Shown here piece after piece: positions 32,614 to 40,509 of a stretch of 43,556 bases of DNA. Both the position numbers and the translations under genes were made by a program. The DNA is taken from positions 1 to 43,556 of IMG/VR virus record IMGVR_UViG_3300031656_000011. One strand, given 5' to 3'. The notes under the pieces were generated by a model, which was not told the DNA's origin, made no database searches, and was given only the letters and a program-made list of their open reading frames with translations. Positions within the stretch are counted from its first letter, which is position 1, and every line of letters begins with the position of its first letter. Origin of the DNA: a virus.

Positions 32614-34443
32614 ATGTTAAAAGACAACTGGCTCAATACCGTTTCGTCAGGCACCTACAAATTTACATTCTATATTGTTGACAGTGAAGTGTTCAATGAT
32701 CCGTTTGCATGGCTTAGCCAATCTGATGACGCAGCACTAAACGCAGGCAAAGCAGTTATTATTGCAGAAGACGGAGTAGAAGCTGGTTATGCAGTGCAAA
32801 ACGTAATGATTAAGTCAAATACCGGCTCAGTGCAAAATGGTTATGCAAATGTAACACAAATTACATTCGATCTAATAGAACCATTAGGCTTTAGTTTACT
32901 AGACAGAATTTTAACAATTGGGTCTTACTTAAACAAATCAACAGACGGCGGCGTTAATTTTGAGTCAATGCTGTATGTTCTAAAGTTAGACTTTGTAGGC
33001 AGAGATCCAATAACAGGAGCCACAAAAAATTATCCAGAACCATTTTTGTACACAGGCAAAATCAGAGGCATTACCGGTTCACTTGGCAATGCAGGCGCAA
33101 AGTACTTTGTGGATTTTGCTCCGCACATTATCATGGCGCAACTAGAAACAGTAACAACCAGTACAATAACAGTAGAAGATGTAACAACAGTAGAAACATT
33201 TTTAAATGGTCTGGAAGTATCACTAAATGATGCATCGTGGGCAGCAATGGACGAACGCCAAGATAGTCCACTAGTGTTGTATAAAGTTAATTTTGATAGT
33301 TCAATGTCTATTGCAGCACAGGACGCACTACTACTGCCAGCATTTGATTTAAAATCTGCTCCGTGGGGCGGCACAGCAAACAGTGGCGAAGCTGGTGGCC
33401 AAGGCGAAACACTAGACAAGCTAGGTGTAAGAACAGTTACAATTAACACTGAAACACAATTAACCGCAGCTATTAAAAATCTAATAGCTGCCAACACTAC
33501 TACCTTTGCAGAATTCTCAAAAGTAGCCAGAGAGGCCGGAGTTACATATGCAATAGAAGTAGAACCTAGTGTTGAAATGCTGGGCATAATGTGTCCAATA
33601 TATAATCTTGAACGCAGAATGATAACACTTAATGTGAGAACTAAACTGCATGGCGACAGCACACCAATAAAAAAGGATAGCATTACTCAACTTAGAAATA
33701 CGGCAACTGTACAAGAACGTCGATTTGATGAACTAGTGTTGCCAGGATTAATTAAAAAATATTCTTACCAGTACTCAGGTGAAAACCTAGAAGTAATGGA
33801 TATAGATTTAACATTAAAAAATCTATTCTTTAACGCACTCTCGCCAATGGGTGGAATATATTATGCAGATAATAATAATATGTTTGAAGCAAATATCGAA
33901 CCAGAAAAAGAAAATACAGATGATACAGATGATACAGCAAACCCACAGTCAGCTAGGTCAGCAGCTCCTGTGAAGTATCTAAGCGATCTAACATTACAAA
34001 AGTATAACATTAATCAAAGCCCAGTATTTAGAGAACAAACAGTTGGAGCAGCTGGCCAGCAAGTAAACGAAACAACATCAACTGATAAAATAGCAGCTGC
34101 TTCAATGGACGCACATGCTAGTAGAATCGCAGACGCGCAGATGCTATCACTTGAAGTACGCGGCGACCCTGTATTCATGGGCAACAACAATACAAATTTA
34201 TTTAACTCTGCATCTCATGCAATATACATGGCCTTTATTAATTTTCAACCAAATGCAGATGATTTATTACTTAGGCAAATGAGAGGCCCAGTTGACATGA
34301 TAACAACAGGCATATATAAAATTACAGAAGTTGAAAGTAAGTTCCAGCAAGGATCTTTTACACAACGTGTAAGTTCGCTACGTGATGCAAACAGCAGCTC
34401 GTTTTTGTTACTTGACACACTAATAAACTTAGAGGTAGAATAA
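32614..34443 (+). CDS. Baseplate hub structural protein, 609 aa (gp27 position)
   Basis: 609 aa, no signal peptide or transmembrane segment. The N-terminal third is a beta-rich domain (NWLNTVSSGTYKFTFYIVD, then VTQITFDLIEPLGFSLLDR, then FEPFLYTGKIRG-like PEPFLYTGKIRGITGSL), similar to structural proteins found beside gp5 in marine myoviruses. Residues 245-300 are Gly/Ala-rich; residues about 440-480 contain an acidic linker (EPEKENTDDTDDTANPQSA); the C-terminus again looks globular. Lying between gp53 and the gp5 spike, it could be the gp27 counterpart that seats gp5 in the hub. Sequence alone does not prove gp27. Confidence 0.5.
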   Translation: MLKDNWLNTVSSGTYKFTFYIVDSEVFNDPFAWLSQSDDAALNAGKAVIIAEDGVEAGYAVQNVMIKSNTGSVQNGYANVTQITFDLIEPLGFSLLDRILTIGSYLNKSTDGGVNFESMLYVLKLDFVGRDPITGATKNYPEPFLYTGKIRGITGSLGNAGAKYFVDFAPHIIMAQLETVTTSTITVEDVTTVETFLNGLEVSLNDASWAAMDERQDSPLVLYKVNFDSSMSIAAQDALLLPAFDLKSAPWGGTANSGEAGGQGETLDKLGVRTVTINTETQLTAAIKNLIAANTTTFAEFSKVAREAGVTYAIEVEPSVEMLGIMCPIYNLERRMITLNVRTKLHGDSTPIKKDSITQLRNTATVQERRFDELVLPGLIKKYSYQYSGENLEVMDIDLTLKNLFFNALSPMGGIYYADNNNMFEANIEPEKENTDDTDDTANPQSARSAAPVKYLSDLTLQKYNINQSPVFREQTVGAAGQQVNETTSTDKIAAASMDAHASRIADAQMLSLEVRGDPVFMGNNNTNLFNSASHAIYMAFINFQPNADDLLLRQMRGPVDMITTGIYKITEVESKFQQGSFTQRVSSLRDANSSSFLLLDTLINLEVE

Positions 34444-35693
34444 TGGCATCAGCAGCCGGCTCAGGCATAAAAACAACAGGCGTTAATATTGCTAAACGTG
34501 CAAACGTTAGCCAGGGATATAACGTCAACGTACTCAACGGTATATACGTAGCTGAAGTTATAAATGATTCAGATGCCCAGCGCAATGGTCGCATAACTGT
34601 AACTATTCCTGAACTTGGACCCACAGCAGAACGCATTATATTATTAAGCACACCATTTGGTGGCAGCACTAGAATATCAGATTCATCTGATAACGTCGAA
34701 GATTATGGCGACACAAGTAGCAGTGTTAACGGAGCCCCTAAAACTTATGGCATGTGGCCACAGCCACCATCACCTGGATCAAATGTTCTTGTAGCATTTA
34801 CTGGATCAATGGAACAGGGCTTCTTAATTGGATTTCTTCCACCACGTGATAGAAATGCAACAATGGGCGGCAACGCAAGTGGCGACGCGTATGACGGAGT
34901 TGATGATGACAAAGATGTTACTTATCTTTCACCAACTGCTGAAAAGAATCCAAACGACACTGAGAATCCAGATACCCGCCCATCAAACCCAGAAGCATAT
35001 AACAATCTGGTTAAATCTGGGTTAGCAAATGACTATGTACGTGGACATAGTGAAAGTAGTGCTAGACGTGAAAGCCCAAGTAATGTATTTGGTATTACAA
35101 CAAAAGCAGGACACACACTAAGCTTAGACGACGGCAACGCACAAGGTGGCAGCGATAACATTAGAATTAAAACACGTGGCGGCGCCCAGATATTACTTGA
35201 TGATTCAAATGGATTTATTTTCATAACAAACAAGGGCGGCAGCGGATGGATAGAAATGGACAGCGAAGGACAAGTAGATATATACAGCCAAGCCGGTGTA
35301 AGCATAGCAACTGATGGCGATTATAACGTGCATGCTAAGGGAAGTATTAACATGCAAGCAGAGCAAGGCGTAAACATTAAAAGTTCAGGAAGCGAAGGCG
35401 TCAAGATAGAAAGCAGTGTTGGATCAATTGATGTGTACAGTGCTCTTAACCTTAACAGCAATGCTGACGGCAATATCAATGCAACTGCTTCTCAAAATGT
35501 TTATATGCAAGGAAGTAGAATTGACATGAACGGTCCTACTCCAAAAACAGCCGACAAAGCAGCAGTTCAAGCACAAACACAAAATTCAAATGTTACACAA
35601 AGCATTAACAGCCGTGTACCAGAGCATCACCCATGGAAAGGTGTAACAGGAGTACAGGAATCATTTGAAACAGGCAAAGGAAACACAGGCTAA
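34443..35693 (+). CDS. gp5: Central spike/hub protein gp5-like, without lysozyme domain
   Basis: 416 aa. Residues about 32-135 are the gp5 OB-fold: IYVAEVINDSDAQRNGRITV, then TYGMWPQPPSPGSNVLVAFT and GFLIGFLPPRD. Then comes a linker and, from about residue 215, a repetitive beta-strand region (GAQILLDDSNGFIFITNKGG, DGDYNVHAKGSINMQAEQG) that fits the triple-stranded beta-helix of the cell-puncturing spike. T4 gp5 has a lysozyme domain between these parts; here it is absent. The next gene encodes a lysozyme-like fold instead. Start and stop both overlap neighbours in TAATG junctions. Confidence 0.78.
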   Translation: MASAAGSGIKTTGVNIAKRANVSQGYNVNVLNGIYVAEVINDSDAQRNGRITVTIPELGPTAERIILLSTPFGGSTRISDSSDNVEDYGDTSSSVNGAPKTYGMWPQPPSPGSNVLVAFTGSMEQGFLIGFLPPRDRNATMGGNASGDAYDGVDDDKDVTYLSPTAEKNPNDTENPDTRPSNPEAYNNLVKSGLANDYVRGHSESSARRESPSNVFGITTKAGHTLSLDDGNAQGGSDNIRIKTRGGAQILLDDSNGFIFITNKGGSGWIEMDSEGQVDIYSQAGVSIATDGDYNVHAKGSINMQAEQGVNIKSSGSEGVKIESSVGSIDVYSALNLNSNADGNINATASQNVYMQGSRIDMNGPTPKTADKAAVQAQTQNSNVTQSINSRVPEHHPWKGVTGVQESFETGKGNTG

Positions 35694-36418
35694 TGGCAAA
35701 CTATGTATTACCAAATGTAATTGAATCAAAGGATTTATTGCCGTTTGATTTGTTTCCAGTAGCAAACAAAATAACGGCTACTACGTTGATTGCAATAAAC
35801 AAACTTGAAGCAAGCAATGAGATGATAAATCTCATGTTGCGTACTATAAAATGGAAAGGATTTGCGTATAAAGATGTTGACAAAATAACAAAAATTGGGT
35901 ATAATTTAGTAGACGGTATTGATAGTGCAGGACTGACAGAAGCAGCATCTTACAATAAATGGATTGAAGTGTTCAAAGACAAAGAACGTAAATTCAAAGA
36001 AGTGTTTGTGTTAAAGTCACTAAGTCAAAGCCAATATGACGGCATGCTGAGTATGTATTACCTCACAGGTGATTGGACACGTGTCGGCACGCCAGAGCGA
36101 ACATTTGAACTATATGACTACGTAAAAAACAGACAATGGGATTACGTAGCTACTGCAATGACAAACAGCGGCAATAACAGAGTAGCTAGGCAACTAGAAG
36201 CGAAAGTTATTATGCTCGCTGATTATGGAATTGCCAAAGACCGTTCATTAATTAAAGAACAAGGAATACAAGAGATAGCAAATAAATATCCAGATAGATT
36301 GTTAGATGACCATAGCAAAGCACAAGCTGAATATGTTTATTATGCAGAAACAAAACGGTTCTTGCCAAAGACAGCAGAATCTAGAAAACGGATATTATCA
36401 TCTATGCTAAACCTGTAA
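35693..36418 (+). CDS. GH24 lysozyme-like baseplate protein, probably inactive
   Basis: 241 aa. Residues about 48-78 (MLRTIKWKGFAYKDVDKITK then IGYNLVDG) resemble the active-site stretch of T4-type lysozymes (E...Y.D...TIGYG), and the C-terminal half has LSQSQYDGMLSMYYLTGDW and NNRVARQLEAKVIML, like the second lobe. The catalytic Glu expected before the Gly is Lys here (WKG), and the GYG His is missing (GYN), so hydrolase activity is doubtful. Located directly after the lysozyme-free gp5 and coupled to it. It may be a structural relic of the gp5 lysozyme domain now encoded separately. The fold assignment is tentative. Confidence 0.45.
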   Translation: MANYVLPNVIESKDLLPFDLFPVANKITATTLIAINKLEASNEMINLMLRTIKWKGFAYKDVDKITKIGYNLVDGIDSAGLTEAASYNKWIEVFKDKERKFKEVFVLKSLSQSQYDGMLSMYYLTGDWTRVGTPERTFELYDYVKNRQWDYVATAMTNSGNNRVARQLEAKVIMLADYGIAKDRSLIKEQGIQEIANKYPDRLLDDHSKAQAEYVYYAETKRFLPKTAESRKRILSSMLNL

Positions 36419-36431
36419 AAGGAACAGAAAC

Positions 36432-36989
36432 ATGCATGCCAGTGTACTACTTTTAAATGCAGATGCACAACCACTAAGTATGTTGCCACTTAGTACTATA
36501 AGTTGGCAGACTGCAATAAAAGCAATGTTTGGAGACAAAGTTCGTGTTATTAAAAATTACGAAAATAGATTTTTAAGAAGCAGTAGTCTTACTATACCAC
36601 TACCAAGTGTTGTTATGATGAATAGATTTCACAAGCACCCAACAAGAGCAAAGTTCTGCCGCAGGAACCTGTACATACGGGATAAATTCTGTTGTCAGTA
36701 CTGTAGCAACATGTTCGCAGCCGCTGACTTAACTATTGACCATGTAATACCAAAATCCAAAGGCGGAAAGCTAATATGGGAAAACACTGTCGCGGCATGC
36801 GGACCTTGTAATGTTAAAAAAGGTGACAGACCCGTAAGGCCAATAACTAAGCCAGTTAAGCCAACATGGTATCAAATTAACGGCGCTGCATTACACTATG
36901 ATTTGTACATCCCAGACATGGCATGGCAGGATTTTCTCCACTGGCCTGAAGAAAAACTACACTTAGCAGAGATTGTCACTCTAGAATAG
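36432..36989 (+). CDS. HNH endonuclease, 185 aa
   Basis: Residues 87-91 (CCQYC) and 123-126 (CGPC) form the zinc-binding pairs; between them LTIDHVIPKSKGG supplies the catalytic Asp103-His104, followed by WENTVAACGPCNVKKG with the conserved Asn residues. The N-terminal 80 residues (MHASVLLLNADAQPLSMLPL) match the longer bacterial-type HNH family in which a fixed N-terminal domain precedes the nuclease. AAGGA lies eight bases before the ATG. It sits in the baseplate operon between the lysozyme-like gene and gp25. Could be a homing endonuclease or a packaging/repair nuclease; context does not decide. Confidence 0.85.
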   Translation: MHASVLLLNADAQPLSMLPLSTISWQTAIKAMFGDKVRVIKNYENRFLRSSSLTIPLPSVVMMNRFHKHPTRAKFCRRNLYIRDKFCCQYCSNMFAAADLTIDHVIPKSKGGKLIWENTVAACGPCNVKKGDRPVRPITKPVKPTWYQINGAALHYDLYIPDMAWQDFLHWPEEKLHLAEIVTLE

Positions 36990-37017
36990 CCCGTTAAATA
37001 CCTACAGAATTTTATTG

Positions 37018-37025
37018 ATAAATAC
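37018..37025 (+). promoter_or_regulatory. Late promoter box ATAAATAC for gp25-gp6-gp7
   Basis: GATAAATAC at 37017-37025 with the same downstream bases (TTGTATG) as the box at 31047. Predicted transcript start is at or next to 37030, the A of the gp25 ATG. Confidence 0.6.
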
Positions 37026-37029
37026 TTGT

Positions 37030-37413
37030 ATGGATAATATAATAGGCTACACAACTATAAATCAGACAAGCACAAGTTTAAGACTAAAAAACATGGAGCT
37101 TGCTAAACAAGATTTAATAAATCATTTCAACATCCGCAAGGGTGAAAAATGGACTGACCCTACATTTGGCAGCAACTTGCCATACTATATCTTTCAACCA
37201 CTTGACGAAAACACAATTGAACTTATCAATGATGATGTTTATCAAGTTATCTCGTACGACCCTAGATTTGAAATATCAGATACTGAAGTTACAGTGGTCC
37301 ACGATTCACATACAATAACAGTATCAGTCAAATTAATATATCTACCAACTACCACTGCAACAGATTTGCAGATAAAATTTGATACTGATTTTACTGAACA
37401 GGCAGAGTTTTAA
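37030..37413 (+). CDS. gp25: Baseplate wedge protein gp25
   Basis: 127 aa from ATG 37030, close to T4 gp25 (132 aa). The GPW/gp25 family pattern is clear: SLRLKNMELAKQDLINHFNI then RKGEKWTDPTFGSNLPYYIF, followed by an acidic beta segment (YDPRFEISDTEVTVVHDSHT). gp25 is the wedge protein that contacts the sheath initiator ring. No ribosome-binding sequence precedes the ATG; instead a late-promoter box ends five bases upstream, so a leaderless transcript is possible. A TTG at 37015 in frame is less likely because it lies upstream of the predicted transcript start. Confidence 0.88.
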   Translation: MDNIIGYTTINQTSTSLRLKNMELAKQDLINHFNIRKGEKWTDPTFGSNLPYYIFQPLDENTIELINDDVYQVISYDPRFEISDTEVTVVHDSHTITVSVKLIYLPTTTATDLQIKFDTDFTEQAEF

Positions 37414-37414
37414 C

Positions 37415-40400
37415 ATGGCACAAAATACTAGACAATCAAAACTTTTTGCAGCAGAGGACTACGTAGCAGTTTACGAATCATACATTAATGCAAACTTACA
37501 AGCATTTGACTATGACACTATTCGTACTGCAATGGTCGACTATGTGCAAAGCACTTATCCAGAGAATTACAACGACTGGATTGAATCAGCAGAATTTGTA
37601 GCACTACTTGACGTAGTTGCACAAATGGGACACAACTTAGCATTTAGAGTTGATCTTAACTCCCGTAACAACTTTTTAAGCACAGCAGAACGACAAGAGA
37701 GTGTTTTTAAGTTAGCTGAATTTATTGGATACACTCCACGACGCAACGTGTCAGCGTTTGGCGAGATGAAAGTTATAAGCGTAAAAACAAATGAACCTGT
37801 AATTGGTAGTGCAGGAACAAGTTTAGGCGGCAAAGAAGTAAGATTTGAATCAACTAGTAATGTAAACAACTTAGATGATTTTATTGCTGTAATGAACAGC
37901 GTACTACAATACGGCAATCAATTTGGTAGCCCAAAGAAACAAACAACAGTTGGTAACATTACACAACAATTTTACGAACTAAACAACAAGCCGAAACAAA
38001 TCAAGTTTGACATTACAGGACTTGCAAATGGCGATAGTACACAATACAATATTGTAAGTGTTGATTATGCTGACAATATTGTTTATGAAAAATCTCCTAA
38101 TCCAAATGGAAGCTTTGGTGTCTACTATAAAAATAGTGGCCGCGGATTGTCTGACAAGGACACTGGTTTCTTCTTTGGAGTCAAAGAAGGTGGATTACAA
38201 TTTAAAGACATTAAGATTGATAAGCCAATTGACAATCAAACAATTGATATTAATGTAAACGATATTAATAATAGCGATGTATGGGTACAGACTATTAACG
38301 CGCAAGGCGCCATTGTAAAAGAATGGACAGGTGTTAAAAGTGTAGCGTACAATCCAATTATTGCAACTAACAGAAACATTTTTAGTGTAAAAACTAGAAA
38401 GAATAATCAAGTATCAATTAATTTTGCAGACAGTGCATTTGGTAATTTACCAATTGGCATTATCCGTGTATGGTTCCGTGTAAGTAAAAACGAGTCATAT
38501 ACAGTACGCCCAGATGATTTAACAAACAAAAAAGTTACAGTAAATTATACTGGACTAGACGGCAATACATATGTAGCATTGTTTACTTTGCAATTGAAAA
38601 CAAGTATTACCAACGCTAGTTCATCAGAAACATTAGACAGCATTAAACAAAATGCACCGCTTGCATACGCAAGTCAAAATAGATTAGTAACGGCAAATGA
38701 TTATAATACATTGCTTACTCAGCAATCATCAAATGTAGTTAAAGTAAAAAGTGTTAACAGAACATTCAGTGGACATAGTAGATATGTTGACTTTACAGAC
38801 CCAACAGGCGAGTATAGTAACTTATTGCTAAACGGCACAGATGGAAAGTTGTATCAGTCAACTGTAGTTAAAACACAAACAACAGTCACAGGACAAAACA
38901 AAGATTACATCTATAAGAAATATGTAAAAACTCAGTTAGCTGATTTTGATCTTATTAACTTATATTATACTAAATTCTCAACAGCATTTGATAATCTAAA
39001 AACAGAATACGCATATGATGAAACAGTTAGCGGATACCAATGGAATGCCCCTGGTAGTAGCTCTTATAATGCAAACACAGGTTACTTGTCAGACAACACA
39101 TCTGGTGCAAAACTACGTGTAGGCAAGTCACAGACTAATTACTTACGCCAGTTTAACGTTGGCGCTCTAATTAAATTTGTTGCACTAGACGGCACTGTAA
39201 CATGGGCTAAAGTACTAAACGTATTTGCATATGGATTGGGTGTAGATCTTGATGGATCGCAACTTGGACAACCAAGTGGATTACGATCAAACGGATTGGG
39301 CGCAATAACACTTGATAAGAATGTACCAACTGGTAGTATCATTGATATAATTATACCTAGCTTTAATCGCTTGTTTAAGACCAGAGAAGCAAATATTATT
39401 AAAGCATACATTGATTCAAAGAAAACATTTGCAATTAGATATGATTATAAAAATCAAAGTTGGGAACTAGACAACAACCCTGCCGCATATACATCAACGT
39501 ATCCAGCTATACTTAATAATACAGATGATTCTTGGTTAATGTATTTTGAATTCGCTGACCAGAAATATAATATATACACACGCACACTTAGATATGTCTT
39601 AGAAAGTGCAAGTGTTGCATTTACAAATGTTAGTTTAACAGCAGGACTTGATTCGCTTACAAAGAAAAAAGCACAAGATACTATTAGCTTTACTGGCGTA
39701 TTAAATGGAGCAATTGCTTCACTTGGCAAAATGTATGTAAGCGGAATAGAACAAGACGCAAATGGTGTAATTGATCCATCTCATGTATTCTTGTCAATTG
39801 TAGATGACAACGCTGATAGTAGACCTGACAACCCACTAGTGTTCAGGGAGATAGTTGACCCAACTAACATTTACCCAACTAGAGTATCACAAACTGATTT
39901 AAGATTTGAATGGCGCCATTATGCGGCAGACAGGGAGATAGTTGATCCAAGTTACACAAACATAATTGATGTGTACGTACTTGATAAAACGTACGACACT
40001 GAATATAGAAATTGGCTATTAACAGATTTAGGATACGAACCAACTCCACCTACAAGTGATGCATTAACAACTAACTTTGTAGGAGTTGAACAACAAAAAA
40101 CAATCAGTGATACAGTGATTTACAAACCAGTTAAATACAAGACATTGTTTGGACCTTCTGCAATTTCATCACTACGTGCTACGTTTAATGTAGTAAAAGT
40201 CAAAGGCAGTAATGTAGTTGACAGTGAAATAAGATCAGCAGTTGTAGCAGCAATAGCTACATTCTTTGATGTAACAAACTGGGACTTTGGTGAGACTTTT
40301 TACTTTACTGAACTTGCAGCATTTGTACACAAAGAGTTAGCAATGTCAATAAGCAGTTTTGTTATTGTACCACAAGGTTCATCTAGCGTGTTTGGTCAGC

Positions 40401-40486
40401 TATTTGAAATAACTCCAAGCATTGATGAAATGTTTATACCTGATGTTAGCGTCGACGATATTGATATCGTTAGTAACGTCATTTGA
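37415..40486 (+). CDS. gp6: Baseplate wedge protein gp6
   Basis: 1023 aa from ATG 37415, two bases after the gp25 stop. The N-terminal block (YDTIRTAMVDYVQSTYPENY, then SAEFVALLDVVAQMGHNLAF and FLSTAERQESVFKLAEFIGY) is characteristic of gp6, and the middle has APLAYASQNRLVTANDYNTL, the baseplate-J-like core motif. T4 gp6 is 660 aa; marine versions are longer, with an added C-terminal beta-rich part as here. gp6 dimers link wedges into the inner baseplate ring together with gp7, encoded next. An upstream start at 37379 would overlap gp25 and lacks the family N-terminus. Confidence 0.93.
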   Translation: MAQNTRQSKLFAAEDYVAVYESYINANLQAFDYDTIRTAMVDYVQSTYPENYNDWIESAEFVALLDVVAQMGHNLAFRVDLNSRNNFLSTAERQESVFKLAEFIGYTPRRNVSAFGEMKVISVKTNEPVIGSAGTSLGGKEVRFESTSNVNNLDDFIAVMNSVLQYGNQFGSPKKQTTVGNITQQFYELNNKPKQIKFDITGLANGDSTQYNIVSVDYADNIVYEKSPNPNGSFGVYYKNSGRGLSDKDTGFFFGVKEGGLQFKDIKIDKPIDNQTIDINVNDINNSDVWVQTINAQGAIVKEWTGVKSVAYNPIIATNRNIFSVKTRKNNQVSINFADSAFGNLPIGIIRVWFRVSKNESYTVRPDDLTNKKVTVNYTGLDGNTYVALFTLQLKTSITNASSSETLDSIKQNAPLAYASQNRLVTANDYNTLLTQQSSNVVKVKSVNRTFSGHSRYVDFTDPTGEYSNLLLNGTDGKLYQSTVVKTQTTVTGQNKDYIYKKYVKTQLADFDLINLYYTKFSTAFDNLKTEYAYDETVSGYQWNAPGSSSYNANTGYLSDNTSGAKLRVGKSQTNYLRQFNVGALIKFVALDGTVTWAKVLNVFAYGLGVDLDGSQLGQPSGLRSNGLGAITLDKNVPTGSIIDIIIPSFNRLFKTREANIIKAYIDSKKTFAIRYDYKNQSWELDNNPAAYTSTYPAILNNTDDSWLMYFEFADQKYNIYTRTLRYVLESASVAFTNVSLTAGLDSLTKKKAQDTISFTGVLNGAIASLGKMYVSGIEQDANGVIDPSHVFLSIVDDNADSRPDNPLVFREIVDPTNIYPTRVSQTDLRFEWRHYAADREIVDPSYTNIIDVYVLDKTYDTEYRNWLLTDLGYEPTPPTSDALTTNFVGVEQQKTISDTVIYKPVKYKTLFGPSAISSLRATFNVVKVKGSNVVDSEIRSAVVAAIATFFDVTNWDFGETFYFTELAAFVHKELAMSISSFVIVPQGSSSVFGQLFEITPSIDEMFIPDVSVDDIDIVSNVI

Positions 40487-40509
40487 AATAAAAACTAGGA
40501 TAATATTTA

